The notes under the pieces are model-generated. The model saw nothing but the letters and a program-made list of their open reading frames with translations. It did not search any database and was not told where the DNA came from. Source: Cohnella cholangitidis (GTDB lineage: Bacteria > Bacillota > Bacilli > Paenibacillales > Paenibacillaceae). From it: a DNA stretch of 64,000 nt. Below are positions 18,916 to 28,173 of this stretch, one piece after another; the stretch's first letter is position 1, and each line of letters starts with the position of its first letter. Location of the stretch: assembly GCF_014107495.1 (NCBI RefSeq), contig NZ_CP041969.1, positions 4,885,501-4,949,500 on the forward strand, written 5' to 3'. The position numbers and the translations under genes were made by a program.

Positions 18916-19758
18916 ATGGTGGAATCTCAATTCAATCCCCATTGGGTTAAGCTTGTTCGGTTCCAGCATCCGGCGAAGACGCTGGGTTTCGCGAAAAATA
19001 TCGGCGACAACGTCATCGCGGAACTGTATGGAATGACAGCGGAGAGCTTTCGATCGATCCGAGACCGGTTGGAACAACAAAGAAGAGACGCGGCGCTTCA
19101 ACTGCTGGCGGATGCCGCCTTCGCCGACCGCGTCGACCGCTTGCCGTTTAAGCAAGGGGAAACCGTGATAGGAATCGGTGAAAGCACGACGGACGATTTG
19201 CATTCTTGGTTGGAAATCCTCCGGCACCTGCTTCAGCTCCGAAGGCCTCAAGACGGAATTCGTCTGCTTAACGAAGGCGTTTCAGGCCATACTTCCACCC
19301 AGGTTCTCGGACGTATGATCGGAATCGTCAACCAAAAGCCCGATTGGATTATTTGCATGATCGGGAGCAACGATGCATTGCGTATCGGACCGGAGCCGGC
19401 CAAATGCCAAGTCGGCCTGGAAGAGACGATAATCAATTTGAAGAGGATTCGGACGATCGCGTCTACAAGAACTCGGGCTCGATGGGTATGGATGACGCCG
19501 CCAATGATCGACGAGCTGAAGGCCGGGAATAATCCTTACTTTCGTCAGGGGGAGCTCGCATGGCGCAATGAGGATATCTTAGCCATTGGAGACTTCATGA
19601 GAAAGCAACAGGAAACGATAGTCGATCCGCAATACGATTTTGGAGCATCGGCTTCATCCGAATGGATAGAGCAAGATGGAGTTCATCCTTCATTGGAAGG
19701 ACAGAAAGCTATCGTGAAACGACTAGTAGAGGAGCTTACTGGAGGGATAGCGCGGTGA
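18916..19758 (+). CDS. SGNH/GDSL-type hydrolase
   Basis: About 280 residues, no signal peptide. The hydrolase core starts near residue 80: block I is GIGESTTDDL, with the nucleophile Ser in a GES rather than GDS context; the block III motif is IGSNDA; and block V is DGVHPSLEG, giving the catalytic Asp and His. The N-terminal 75 residues are not part of this fold and are of unknown role. The substrate is probably an acyl ester or acetylated sugar. ATG 18916 follows TAGGAG. The gene overlaps the next start by four bases (GTGA). Confidence 0.85.
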   Translation: MVESQFNPHWVKLVRFQHPAKTLGFAKNIGDNVIAELYGMTAESFRSIRDRLEQQRRDAALQLLADAAFADRVDRLPFKQGETVIGIGESTTDDLHSWLEILRHLLQLRRPQDGIRLLNEGVSGHTSTQVLGRMIGIVNQKPDWIICMIGSNDALRIGPEPAKCQVGLEETIINLKRIRTIASTRTRARWVWMTPPMIDELKAGNNPYFRQGELAWRNEDILAIGDFMRKQQETIVDPQYDFGASASSEWIEQDGVHPSLEGQKAIVKRLVEELTGGIAR

Positions 19759-20387
19759 AAGTAATCGTGTTCGGGGCGACCGGAGGCACGGGACGCCAGG
19801 TTGTCGCTCAAGTGCTTGAAGCCGGTCATGAAGTAACCGCCGTCGTTCGCAAGCCCGAAGCGCTCGAAGTCTGTCACGAACGGTTGGAGATCATTCGGGG
19901 AGACGTACTTGTTCCGCATTCGTTCGAGAAATCGATGCTAGGGCATAACGCGGTGATCTCGGCGCTCGGGGTTACGCACCGAAGGCCGACAACTCTCTAT
20001 TCGGAGGGAACGGCCAATCTTATGAAAGCGATGAACGACTCAGGCGTTCGCCGGTTGGTATGCTTGTCTTCCGCCGGTCTTGAAATTCCGGAAAATACCC
20101 CGTTCATGCAGCGAATCGTCATTCGGCTGCTCGTGCAGCGCATCTATAGAAACGCATATGAAGACATGGCGCGCATGGAAGCTAAAGTACGATCTTCCGG
20201 ACTCGATTGGACGGTCATTCGCCCTCCTAGGCTGACCAACGGACCGAGAACGGGGACGTACCGGACGACGGTCAACCAATCGCTACCAGGAGCCCGGGGG
20301 ATTGCCCGTGCCGATCTGGCCGACTGTATGATCCGTCGTCTATTCGACAACGAGACCTATCGCGCAACAATGGAGATTTCGTATTAA
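19755..20387 (+). CDS. NAD(P)-binding protein, NmrA/atypical SDR type
   Basis: 210 residues. The N-terminal Rossmann motif is VFGATGGTGRQVV, characteristic of atypical short-chain dehydrogenases (SDR_a5/NmrA-like); the catalytic tyrosine motif of classical SDRs is not obvious. Family members act as oxidoreductases or redox sensors. GTG 19755 overlaps the SGNH stop by four bases, and the stop overlaps the next gene's ATG by one base, so three genes form one tightly coupled operon. Confidence 0.85.
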   Translation: MKVIVFGATGGTGRQVVAQVLEAGHEVTAVVRKPEALEVCHERLEIIRGDVLVPHSFEKSMLGHNAVISALGVTHRRPTTLYSEGTANLMKAMNDSGVRRLVCLSSAGLEIPENTPFMQRIVIRLLVQRIYRNAYEDMARMEAKVRSSGLDWTVIRPPRLTNGPRTGTYRTTVNQSLPGARGIARADLADCMIRRLFDNETYRATMEISY

Positions 20388-21037
20388 TGAGCAGGTGGTA
20401 CGATAATCGTAGAAGTTGGCTCGTAGTCGTAGTATTAACGCTAGGAGCGGCTATATTCGCGGCGGCGCCTTATTTTCTGTTGGACCCCTCCTACAGCAGA
20501 GTGAAAATCGTTGCCGATCATCCGTTTCATTTTCCGTTGCTGCTCATTCATATTTTCTTTTCCTTCGTTGCGTTGTTGATGGGATGGACTCAATTTCTTC
20601 CAAGTCTCCGGATTAGAAATCCGAAAGCTCACCGCGTTATCGGGCGAATCTATCTAGGATGCGTGGCGATAGGCGCCGTTACCGGGATTATCGTGGGCTT
20701 CTATACGACAAGCTATATCCGGCAAATCGCTTTTTTGACGTTGTCGGTATTGTGGCTGATCACCGGATGGAGAGGATTTCAATCGGCTCGTCAACGCCGC
20801 TTCGAAGAGCATCGGGTATGGATGGCGCGCAATTACGCGATTACGCTGGTCGCTTCGACCGCGCGGCTCGTAACGCCCATTTGCATCTTGATCTTCCGTG
20901 CGGGAGGTAGGAATACGGGAGGCGGGGGAGTCGACTTCGTTCTCGAGCATGTACTGGAAGTGAATATTTGGCTGGGCCTCGTGATCAATATGGTCGTTGC
21001 CGAGTGGTTGATCGTGCGTCCATCCAAAGAAAAATAA
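20387..21037 (+). CDS. DUF2306 membrane protein
   Basis: 216 residues with about six membrane helices (SWLVVVVLTLGAAIFAAAPY, PLLLIHIFFSFVALLMGW, IYLGCVAIGAVTGIIVGF and others). The HRVIGRIYLG motif after the second helix and EEHRVWMARN between helices are typical of DUF2306 proteins, where conserved histidines suggest haem or metal contact. Function is not established. The start overlaps the previous stop (TAATG), and it is the last gene of the operon. Confidence 0.82.
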   Translation: MSRWYDNRRSWLVVVVLTLGAAIFAAAPYFLLDPSYSRVKIVADHPFHFPLLLIHIFFSFVALLMGWTQFLPSLRIRNPKAHRVIGRIYLGCVAIGAVTGIIVGFYTTSYIRQIAFLTLSVLWLITGWRGFQSARQRRFEEHRVWMARNYAITLVASTARLVTPICILIFRAGGRNTGGGGVDFVLEHVLEVNIWLGLVINMVVAEWLIVRPSKEK

Positions 21038-21066
21038 ACTTAGCCCGGCCCGCGATTCGAACATCT

Positions 21067-21879
21067 TCAAGTATTGTTCAAGCGAGTGCGGGCGAAGGCT
21101 TGGCGATAAGAGGTCGGCGTTACGCCTGCCATTCGCTTGAACCATTTGGCGAACTGCTTGTCGTCTTCGATCCCGACCTTCTCGGCGATTTCTTTGACGT
21201 GAAGCTTCGTGCTCGCAAGCAGTTCCTTAGCCGCTTCCAACTTGATCTGATGGATATATTGCAACAGTCCCGAGCCGAATCGTTTCTTGAACATTCGCGA
21301 TAAATAATCTTTATTATAGCCCATATGGTTGGCAATTCGGGCCACGGAGATGTTTCGTTCCAATGCGTGCAGGCGCGTCCACTCCAGCAGCTCCGGAAGA
21401 TGCGGGGCTAACGCGTCCAAGGTGTCGGAATCCTGCAGCTGATCTGCCAATTCAATGAGCAGGCAGGTCAGAAAGTAGTCGCCGGCATGAGGAAAGCGAT
21501 AGCCTCCGTTCGCCGCGTGAAGGAGCTGACGGGCCAGAATGTGAACCCGGCTAGGTTGGGGGCAAGCCGCGTATCGAGGGATGTTGCCGTCCGGTTCCCC
21601 TAGCTGTTCGTCCGATATCAGAAAATGGAACCAGTAAAAGGAAACGCCGGGCGAGGACAGCTTGTATCCGCGATGCCGCTCCCCGGGCATTAGAACTAGT
21701 ATATCCCCTTCTTTCACCTCGTACATTCGGCTATCCACTTCAAGGAAAACAACGCCGGACACGCCGATAATAAGCTCATGGTCCGAGATCGTGCGATCCA
21801 TATGAGTCCAGCTTTCATAGGAGAGAAACTGGCCGCCCATGATCAGCCGATAGGGCTTTTGCAAATATAGGGGCAGCAT
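21067..21879 (-). CDS. AraC-family regulator with cupin sensor domain
   Basis: 270 residues. The N-terminal half is an AraC-type cupin that binds a small ligand, with VKEGDILVLMPGERH as the characteristic strand-turn. The C-terminal 100 residues are the DNA-binding domain (MGYNKDYLSRMFKKRFG and GIEDDKQFAKWFKRMAG). It is divergently transcribed from the GH127 arabinofuranosidase gene and probably controls it in response to an arabinoside. Upstream on its strand are AAGGAAG and a perfect TATAAT element (complement of 21938-21943). Confidence 0.9.
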   Translation of the reverse strand: MLPLYLQKPYRLIMGGQFLSYESWTHMDRTISDHELIIGVSGVVFLEVDSRMYEVKEGDILVLMPGERHRGYKLSSPGVSFYWFHFLISDEQLGEPDGNIPRYAACPQPSRVHILARQLLHAANGGYRFPHAGDYFLTCLLIELADQLQDSDTLDALAPHLPELLEWTRLHALERNISVARIANHMGYNKDYLSRMFKKRFGSGLLQYIHQIKLEAAKELLASTKLHVKEIAEKVGIEDDKQFAKWFKRMAGVTPTSYRQAFARTRLNNT

Positions 21880-21954
21880 CGCGGCGCTCTTCCTTTCTTT
21901 GGTTTAGGGTGAAAATGAGATCAGTTTTTGACACCTATTATACTCCAAACCCTA

Positions 21955-21984
21955 CCGACAAGCGACGGTCATTCCTTTTATGAT
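21955..21984 (+). promoter_or_regulatory. Candidate promoter of the GH127 gene
   Basis: CCGACA (four of six matches to the -35 consensus) and TATGAT (five of six) are separated by 18 bases, about 75 bases before the chosen start codon. The weak -35 would fit activation by the divergent AraC regulator. Confidence 0.4.
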
Positions 21985-22056
21985 AGTTTACAGGCGGACC
22001 CCGGAGTCACTGCGATGGGAAGTTCCGCGCGAATCTATCAGGAGCGGAGCGTGTCG

Positions 22057-24030
22057 ATGATGTTGGAAGCCAAGAAGCATCAATACTCTCGTCAACTTAA
22101 TTTGGAAGCGGTCAATATACAGGATCGGTATTGGTCTTCCTATGTGGACTTGATCCGCAATACGGTTATTCCTTATCAATGGGAAGCTATTAACGACAGA
22201 ATTCCCGATGCCGAGCCTAGCCATGCGATCCGTAATTTCCGTATCGCGGCAGGATTGGAAGAAGGGGAATTCGCGGGATTCGTATTTCAGGATACCGATT
22301 TGTACAAGTGGCTGGAAGCGGTCGGCTACTCGCTAGCGGTAAAGCCCGATGCCGATCTGGAAAAGATCGCGGACGAGGCGATTCGATTGATCGCCTCCGC
22401 GCAACAAGACGACGGCTACTTGAACACCTATTTCGCGGTGGCCAAGCCGGGTAAGCGTTGGACCAATTTGACGGATTGCCATGAGATGTATACGGCCGGC
22501 CATCTGATCGAAGCTGCCGTTGCTTATTATCAAGGAACGGGCAAGAGCGAATTATTGGACGTGGCTACGCGCTTCGCGGATCATATCGACGATAAATTCG
22601 GTCCGGAACCGGGCAAGATGCGCGGTTATGACGGTCATCAGGAACTGGAGCTCGCCCTGGTGAAACTCTACGAAGCAACGGGCAATTCCCGTTATCTAAA
22701 CCTTGCGGGTTATCTGATCGATGAGCGCGGCAGCGAACCGAATTTCCTGCGCGCGGAGTGGGAAGAACGAGGCCGTATTTCCCATTGGGCTCCCGGCGTC
22801 GTCCAGCAAACTCCAGGCCTTGAATATCTCCAAGCGCATCAGCCCGTGCGGGAGCAAACAACGGCTATCGGCCACGCGGTAAGGGCAGTCTACATGTATA
22901 CGGCTATGGCGGATCTGGCTTTGCATAGAGGAGACGCGAGTTTGCTTGCCGCATGCGAACGGTTGTGGAACAACCTCGTCCATCGGCAAATGTACGTCAC
23001 CGGAAGCATAGGCTCGACGCATCATGGGGAAGCTTTCACTTTCGATTACGATCTGCCGAACGATACGAACTATTCCGAGACTTGCGCTTCGATCGGCCTC
23101 ATCTTCTTCGCGCACCGCATGCTGCAACTGAAGGCCAAGGGCGAATACGGCGACGTGATGGAAAGGGCGCTGTACAACACGGTCACGGCCGGAATCGCGG
23201 GTGACGGCAAGCATTACTTCTATGTCAATCCGATGGAAGTATGGCCGGAGGCTAGCGAGCGCAATCCCGGCAAGCACCATGTGAAGGCGGTCAGGCAGAA
23301 ATGGTACGGATGCGCTTGTTGCCCGCCTAACGTGGCCCGGATACTCTCCTCGCTCGCGTACTATATTTTCACTTCCGACGAGAATACCCTTTATACGCAC
23401 TTGTATATTGCCAACGAGACGGAGCTGGAACTGTCCGGACGCAAGGTTCGCCTTAGGCTGGATAGCGGTCTTCCTTGGAAAGGCGAAGCGAAGCTAACCG
23501 TTGCCGAGGCGGCGGGAGAAGGCGCGTTCACGCTCGCGATGCGCGTTCCTGGTTGGTCGAAGACGAGCGCCTTCTCTATCAACGGGGAAAAGATTACTCC
23601 GGATATCGTCGATGGTTATGCGTACGTTAGCCGGGATTGGCGCGCAGGCGATGTATTGGCTATCGAACTGGACATGGAGCCGCAACGGATCTACGCGCAC
23701 CCTCATCTTCGCGCGAACGCGGGGCGTGTCGCCCTCCAGCGCGGTCCGCTCGTCTATTGCTTCGAGGAGACGGACAACGGCGCACCGCTTGCTTCGTTAA
23801 CGCTGCCCGCGACTTCTTCCATTCGACCTGTTCATGCCGAATGGCGCGACGGGGTCGTATTCCTGGAGATGGAAGGGTATCGGACGGAGGAGACCGAGCT
23901 ACAGGAAAGCAAGCTCTATCGAACCGATCCGTACAAGCGCGAAACTCGCCGCCTGCTCGCCGTTCCCTATACGCTGTGGGGCAACCGTAATCCGGGCGAG
24001 ATGTTGGTGTGGATTAGAGAATCGGAGTAA
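22057..24030 (+). CDS. GH127 beta-L-arabinofuranosidase
   Basis: Cytosolic glycoside hydrolase of about 657 residues that removes terminal beta-L-arabinofuranose from short arabino-oligosaccharides. No signal peptide. The metal-thiolate active site of the family is complete: E325 (GEAFTFDY), E341 and C343 (YSETCAS), and the pair C421-C422 (GCACCPPN); in characterised members one cysteine of that pair is the nucleophile and the others bind zinc. The start ATG 22057 has CGGAGC six bases upstream; the frame is open about 130 bases further but lacks a ribosome site. Controlled probably by the divergent AraC gene. Confidence 0.93.
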   Translation: MMLEAKKHQYSRQLNLEAVNIQDRYWSSYVDLIRNTVIPYQWEAINDRIPDAEPSHAIRNFRIAAGLEEGEFAGFVFQDTDLYKWLEAVGYSLAVKPDADLEKIADEAIRLIASAQQDDGYLNTYFAVAKPGKRWTNLTDCHEMYTAGHLIEAAVAYYQGTGKSELLDVATRFADHIDDKFGPEPGKMRGYDGHQELELALVKLYEATGNSRYLNLAGYLIDERGSEPNFLRAEWEERGRISHWAPGVVQQTPGLEYLQAHQPVREQTTAIGHAVRAVYMYTAMADLALHRGDASLLAACERLWNNLVHRQMYVTGSIGSTHHGEAFTFDYDLPNDTNYSETCASIGLIFFAHRMLQLKAKGEYGDVMERALYNTVTAGIAGDGKHYFYVNPMEVWPEASERNPGKHHVKAVRQKWYGCACCPPNVARILSSLAYYIFTSDENTLYTHLYIANETELELSGRKVRLRLDSGLPWKGEAKLTVAEAAGEGAFTLAMRVPGWSKTSAFSINGEKITPDIVDGYAYVSRDWRAGDVLAIELDMEPQRIYAHPHLRANAGRVALQRGPLVYCFEETDNGAPLASLTLPATSSIRPVHAEWRDGVVFLEMEGYRTEETELQESKLYRTDPYKRETRRLLAVPYTLWGNRNPGEMLVWIRESE

Positions 24031-24077
24031 TCGAATCGATTGTGGGAGCTTTACGAATGTCAGAAGACCGGCAAAAT

Positions 24078-24120
24078 GCAAACAACCCTGCGCTTCCAAT
24101 AGGAAGGCGGGGTTGTTTGC
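24078..24120. terminator. Bidirectional terminator
   Basis: The hairpin GCAAACAACCCTGCGCTTCC / GGAAGGCGGGGTTGTTTGC lies between the converging GH127 and acetyltransferase genes. On the minus strand it is followed by ATTTT. Confidence 0.85.
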
Positions 24121-24150
24121 GTCTTGACATAGGCTGACGAGCAGCCGGTT

Positions 24151-24645
24151 CTATCTGGTCTTCGCGCCGAGAAAATCCCGGTAGATCCCGGGAGTGGAAT
24201 CCGGAATTCGGATCGCTCCGACGGCTTTCTCGTAAAATTCAGCAGGTCCGACGCCTCCTATGATCGCGTAGACGTAGCCGGCTTCCCTCATGCCGTAGAG
24301 GCTCTTGAGCAGCAGCGCTTTGCCGATGCCTTTGCCTTGCTCCGATTCCAGCACCCGAGTGGGACCGAAGAAATTCGGCGCCGTAGCATCGTAGCAGGCA
24401 TAGCCTAGGATGTCCGCGCCCCGGGTGGCCAAGTAACAGGTAACCGGCGTTCGGGAAAAGCAGACGTCGGCTTCTCCCGCGGCGTTGCGGCTGGAATGCT
24501 GCGCGACCCAGTCGACGACTCGGAGCTTATCCGGAGCGAGCGCGCGGTGAATGCGGATGCCTTCTTGCTCCAGTCTGGAGAGAAGCTCCTCCTGAGGGGG
24601 AAGCTTTAATAAATTGACGAGCATATCTGCCATTTTTTCGTTCAC
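24151..24645 (-). CDS. GNAT-family N-acetyltransferase
   Basis: 164 residues, cytoplasmic. The acetyl-CoA binding motif is ESEQGKGIGKALL, flanked by the expected strands (ILGYACYDA, GYVYAIIGG). The end EFYEKAVGA is typical of GNAT enzymes. It is the third gene of the murQ-nagZ operon, 12 bases after nagZ, so its acceptor may be an amino sugar such as the glucosamine or muramic acid produced during peptidoglycan recycling; that is inference from context. Confidence 0.88.
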   Translation of the reverse strand: MNEKMADMLVNLLKLPPQEELLSRLEQEGIRIHRALAPDKLRVVDWVAQHSSRNAAGEADVCFSRTPVTCYLATRGADILGYACYDATAPNFFGPTRVLESEQGKGIGKALLLKSLYGMREAGYVYAIIGGVGPAEFYEKAVGAIRIPDSTPGIYRDFLGAKTR

Positions 24646-24657
24646 TCCTCGTTAGGG

Positions 24658-26219
24658 TTACTCAGTCAGTAGGGTAACGGTCGGTTTGCCGACGGCTTCC
24701 GACTTGCCTTGAAGCACGTTCGCGACGGCGTCGAAGATTTGGGCGGTATATTCGTAAGCGGCCAGCGACCAGACCGCCGGGTTCAGATGCTTCAGGTCGT
24801 AAGGATTCCGCAAGGCGACCGCGACGACGGGAACGCCTAGCGACGCCAGACGGTTCGCCAGTTCCAACTGTCCCCGATAGAGGTGGCCGTTGTAAGTTCC
24901 GACCACGATACAGCTGGCTCCGGTCGTTCGCGCGACGATCGCGGCGATTTCGTCCTCCGTCGGATTAGAAGGCGTGATCTCCGCGCGACCCCCTAGCTTC
25001 TCAGCCATATAATCGGGGAAGGTCAACGGATCGTCGACGAGATTGGATACCTTCGTGGCCCGGAAAATCGCGCAACCCAGAAAAAATGGATTATCGCCCA
25101 AGGGCGGGAACCTCCCGCCCGGCACGCGGATCGGCGTTAACGTCCGCTCCAGCAGCTTGCGGTTCTCTTCCGCATGGGCGGAGCAGCCGACGATCGACGG
25201 ATTGTCGGCGGCCGGTTCAAATATCTCATCTTGAGAGCGGAGATGCGCTCAAGCGACCGTTCCCATTCCGCTTGGTCGATTTCTCCCGCTTCCAAGGCTT
25301 CCCGGATCGCTTGCGCGGAGGCGGCCGCTAAGGAAGCGGTATGCGATACGAGCAGCAGATCGGCTCCGGCTTTGGCGGCTTCGACCGTTCCCTTGACGGT
25401 GCCGAATGAATGCTGGATCGCTTTCATCTCCATGCAGTCCGTCATGACCAATCCCTGGAAGCCCATCTCTTCCCGCAGCAGTCCGGTCAATATTTTCCGG
25501 GACATCGTCGCGGGCAGCTCCGGATCCAACCGAGGAAATACGATATGGGAAGACATGAGGGCCGGAATTCCGGCTTCGACGGCAGCCTGGAAGGGCGCCA
25601 GCTCGATTCTCCGAAGCTCGTCTATCGTTTTATCCACGACGGGAAGCGCAAGGTGGGAATCTACGCTAGTATCCCCGTGTCCCGGGAAATGTTTCCCGCA
25701 GCTGAGCGTGCCGCCGTCGTCCAACCCGCGCATCATGGGGAGAGCGAATCGAACGACCGTCTCGGGCTTCTCTCCGTAGCTGCGAACGCCGATGACCGGG
25801 TTCGCGTCATTGGAATTGACGTCCAGCACGGGCGACAGGTTGAAGTTGACGCCGAGCGCCCTCAGTTCCAGCGCGGTCATCCTTCCTGCCGCGTAGGCGT
25901 TTTGCGGGTCGCCCGTCGCGGCAATGGCCATGGCGCCCGGAATGCGGGTCGCGTCTCCGGGCAGACGGGAGACGGCTCCGCCTTCTTGGTCGATGGCGAT
26001 AAACGCCGGCTGTCCGGTTTCCTCCAGCACCAACCGCTGAATCTCCCGGCATAGCTCCCGAAGCTGCTCCTTGTCCGTAATATTCCAAGCGAACAGGATA
26101 ACGTTGCCGATTTTCCACGTTTTCACTAGGTCGATAAACGCTTCATCCAGATGGGGGCCGTCGAATCCCGCCATCATCCGTTGTCCGATTTGACGGGTAA
26201 GAGATAAGTCCTTAATCAT
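24658..26219 (-). pseudogene. nagZ: nagZ, GH3 beta-N-acetylglucosaminidase, frameshifted
   Basis: GH3 enzyme that removes GlcNAc from muropeptides and GlcNAc-MurNAc. The catalytic His loop KHFPGHGDTSVDSH and nucleophile D261 in MTDCMEM are intact, and the protein begins MIKDLSL without a signal peptide, so it should be cytosolic, unlike the secreted NagZ of Bacillus subtilis. The frame breaks near 25207-25213: the N-terminal part would stop at 25137, while the other frame continues ADNPSIVGCSAHAEENRKLL to 24658 and supplies the second domain. Adding one G/C in the GGCCGCC run restores a single protein of about 520 residues. Overlaps murQ by eight bases. Confidence 0.88.
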
Positions 26220-27146
26220 TTTCGTTTCCTCCAGGTTCAGGCCCTTTTCGGCTGCGGATCGCCGCCTTGAGTCTGCCTTCGTTCAGCTCGAGCAGCGTCG
26301 TCGCTTCTCCGAAATCCGTACCGGTCTCCAGCATCAGAATAGCGGTCTTCACGTGCAACCCGGCCTGCTTCAACGTCTCCGCCGCCTGTTGCTCGGAGAC
26401 GCCGGTCACTTCGCGCACGATGCGGATGGAGCGGTCGTAGAGCTTGCTGTTGCTGGCTTTCAGGTCTACCATCAGGTTGTTGTAGACTTTGCCCAGTTTG
26501 ATCATGGCGCCGGTTGTCAGCATATTCAGCACCAGCTTCTGGGCGGAACCGCTTTTCAGCCGGGTGGACCCGGAAATGACCTCCGGACCGACCACCGGAT
26601 CGATGCAGATATCGCACAGTTCGCTCAGCCGGGAATTTTTGTTGGTGACGATGCCTATCGTTGCCGCTCCGATCTCCCGGGCTTGGCGAATGGCGCCCAG
26701 CACGTAAGGGTCGAGCCGCTAGCGGTGATTCCGACGACCACGTCGCCGGCGATCACGCCCTTCTCCCGGATCAGCAGCGCCCCGCTCTCCGCGTCGTCCT
26801 CGCTGCCTTCCACGGCGGTGCGGATGGCGGTATCTCCTCCGGCGATGTAAGCCTGCACGAGCTCGGGATCGGTTCCGTAGGTCGGCGGACATTCGCTGGC
26901 GTCCAGCACGCCCAGCCGTCCGGAGGTACCGGCTCCCACGTAGAACATCCGTCCCCCGTCCTTCAGCGATTTCACCACCATATCCACCGCTTCGGCGATC
27001 GTGTCGATCTCCTGGCGAACCGATCCGGGAACGCGCTGATCTTCTTGATTCATCAAGAGGAGCATTTCTCGCGTGTCGCGCTCGTCGATAGCCGAGGTCG
27101 CGGGGTTGTTCATTTCTGTCGTCAATTGCGCGAAGTAAGAAGTCAT
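26212..27146 (-). pseudogene. murQ: murQ, N-acetylmuramic acid 6-phosphate etherase, frameshifted
   Basis: SIS-domain lyase that cleaves the lactyl ether of MurNAc-6-phosphate to give GlcNAc-6-phosphate and D-lactate. The N-terminal part (FYVGAGTSGRLGVLDASE, PPTYGTDPELV, TAVEGSEDD) and the C-terminal part (IGIVTNKNS, SGSTRLKSGSAQKLVLNML) are both highly typical. They lie in different frames joined near 26708-26710: ASGST is followed by LTCWAPF in one frame where YVLGAIRQAREIG is expected. One extra G in the GGG run (plus strand) restores about 310 residues. First gene of the operon murQ-nagZ-GNAT, divergent from the RpiR regulator. Confidence 0.92.
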
Positions 27147-27180
27147 AAGTCATCCATCCTTTTCTGGACGCGATAGTGGT

Positions 27181-27209
27181 TTGATTCTATCGAACGCTCT
27201 GCGTATAAT
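27181..27209 (+). promoter_or_regulatory. Promoter of the murR-like gene
   Basis: TTGATT (27181-27186), a 17-base spacer and a perfect TATAAT (27204-27209) lie 45 bases upstream of the chosen TTG start. The palindrome-like element at 27209-27223 covers the expected transcription start. Confidence 0.6.
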
Positions 27210-27223
27210 GAGAATAATTTTCC
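27209..27223. promoter_or_regulatory. Degenerate TGAAA-N5-TTTCA operator at the murR/murQ divide
   Basis: TGAGAATAATTTTCC matches TGAAA-N5-TTTCA with one mismatch per arm. Perfect copies of this 15-base palindrome flank the ABC-importer and anmK promoters at 31940 and 32042. Its place over the start of transcription fits autorepression by the RpiR protein. This is inference. Confidence 0.45.
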
Positions 27224-27254
27224 TTTTCTATAAATATTGGGGCGGGTGATAGAT

Positions 27255-28124
27255 TTGACGAATATAGAAATCCGCATACGTAATGTCTATAGCGCCTTAA
27301 GCAACTCCGAGAAGAAAGCGGCGGATTACTTTCTTGCCGATGTCGAGAGTCTGTTTCATCTACCGATCGCCCAACTGGCGGAGAACGCCGGCGTTAGCCA
27401 GGTCGCTTGGGTCAGGCTGGCCAAAGCCCTCGGCTTCGACGGCCTGAAGGACATGAAGCGAAGCTTGTTCAGCGAGCTTAACAGCGGTGCGGCGGAGGAC
27501 GAAGACAAGAACCGTTTCATTTTTACCGATATCAAAGATTACGCCGGACTCCCGGATGTTTTCAAAGCGATCAAAAGCAGCAGCATGCAATCTATCGAAG
27601 ATACCATTAGCCTGCTTAACGCCGAAGTGGTAGACGCGGTCGTGCGGAAGCTCATCGATGCGCGCTCCGTCAAGCTTTTCGGCGTAGGTGCATCCGCGCT
27701 AGTGGCCGAGGATTTCTACAACAAGCTGCTGCGCATCGGCAGCAACGTCTGCTTCAGCCATGACGGACATATTCAGTTGACCTACGCGGCCAATACCCGG
27801 GAAGGGGACGTCTGCTTTTTCATCAGCCATTCCGGCATGACCAAGGAAGTGAACGAAGCTTTCGACATCGCCTCCCAAACCGCCAACGCGACGATGGTTT
27901 CCTTGACCCGGCTGGGCAAAAATCCGTTGGCCGCCAAATCCGACTACGAACTCTACACGTCGTCGCCGGAAACCAATCATCGCAGCGGCGCCATGAGCAG
28001 CCGGATTTCCCAACTGATCGTCATCGACGTGCTGTTCACGGCCATGGCCAACAGAAACTACGACAATGTCATCCAAAACCTGGTTCGGAGCTCCGAGTCG
28101 TGCCGGAATTACAGGAAGTTCTAG
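27255..28124 (+). CDS. murR: RpiR/MurR-family transcriptional regulator
   Basis: About 289 residues. The N-terminal HTH_6 domain (SNSEKKAADYFLADVESLF, QLAENAGVSQVAWVRLAKALGF) is followed by a SIS sugar-phosphate-binding domain (VKLFGVGASALVAEDFYNKL, FFISHSGMTKEV). Proteins of this type next to murQ usually respond to MurNAc-6-phosphate. I chose TTG 27255, after GGGGCGGGTGA; GTG 27246 and TTG 27237 are in frame but overlap that site. Divergent from murQ, 108 bases between starts. The gene symbol rests on family and neighbourhood. Confidence 0.85.
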   Translation: MTNIEIRIRNVYSALSNSEKKAADYFLADVESLFHLPIAQLAENAGVSQVAWVRLAKALGFDGLKDMKRSLFSELNSGAAEDEDKNRFIFTDIKDYAGLPDVFKAIKSSSMQSIEDTISLLNAEVVDAVVRKLIDARSVKLFGVGASALVAEDFYNKLLRIGSNVCFSHDGHIQLTYAANTREGDVCFFISHSGMTKEVNEAFDIASQTANATMVSLTRLGKNPLAAKSDYELYTSSPETNHRSGAMSSRISQLIVIDVLFTAMANRNYDNVIQNLVRSSESCRNYRKF

Positions 28125-28173
28125 AAACAAGGCGATCGTCGGGACCTTCCTTAAGGGGGATCTTCATGGCCGG

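Noticed and set aside
21928-22056. A longer N-terminus for the GH127 enzyme
   Set aside because: The extension has no ribosome site, covers the candidate promoter and does not resemble the family start; ATG 22057 does.
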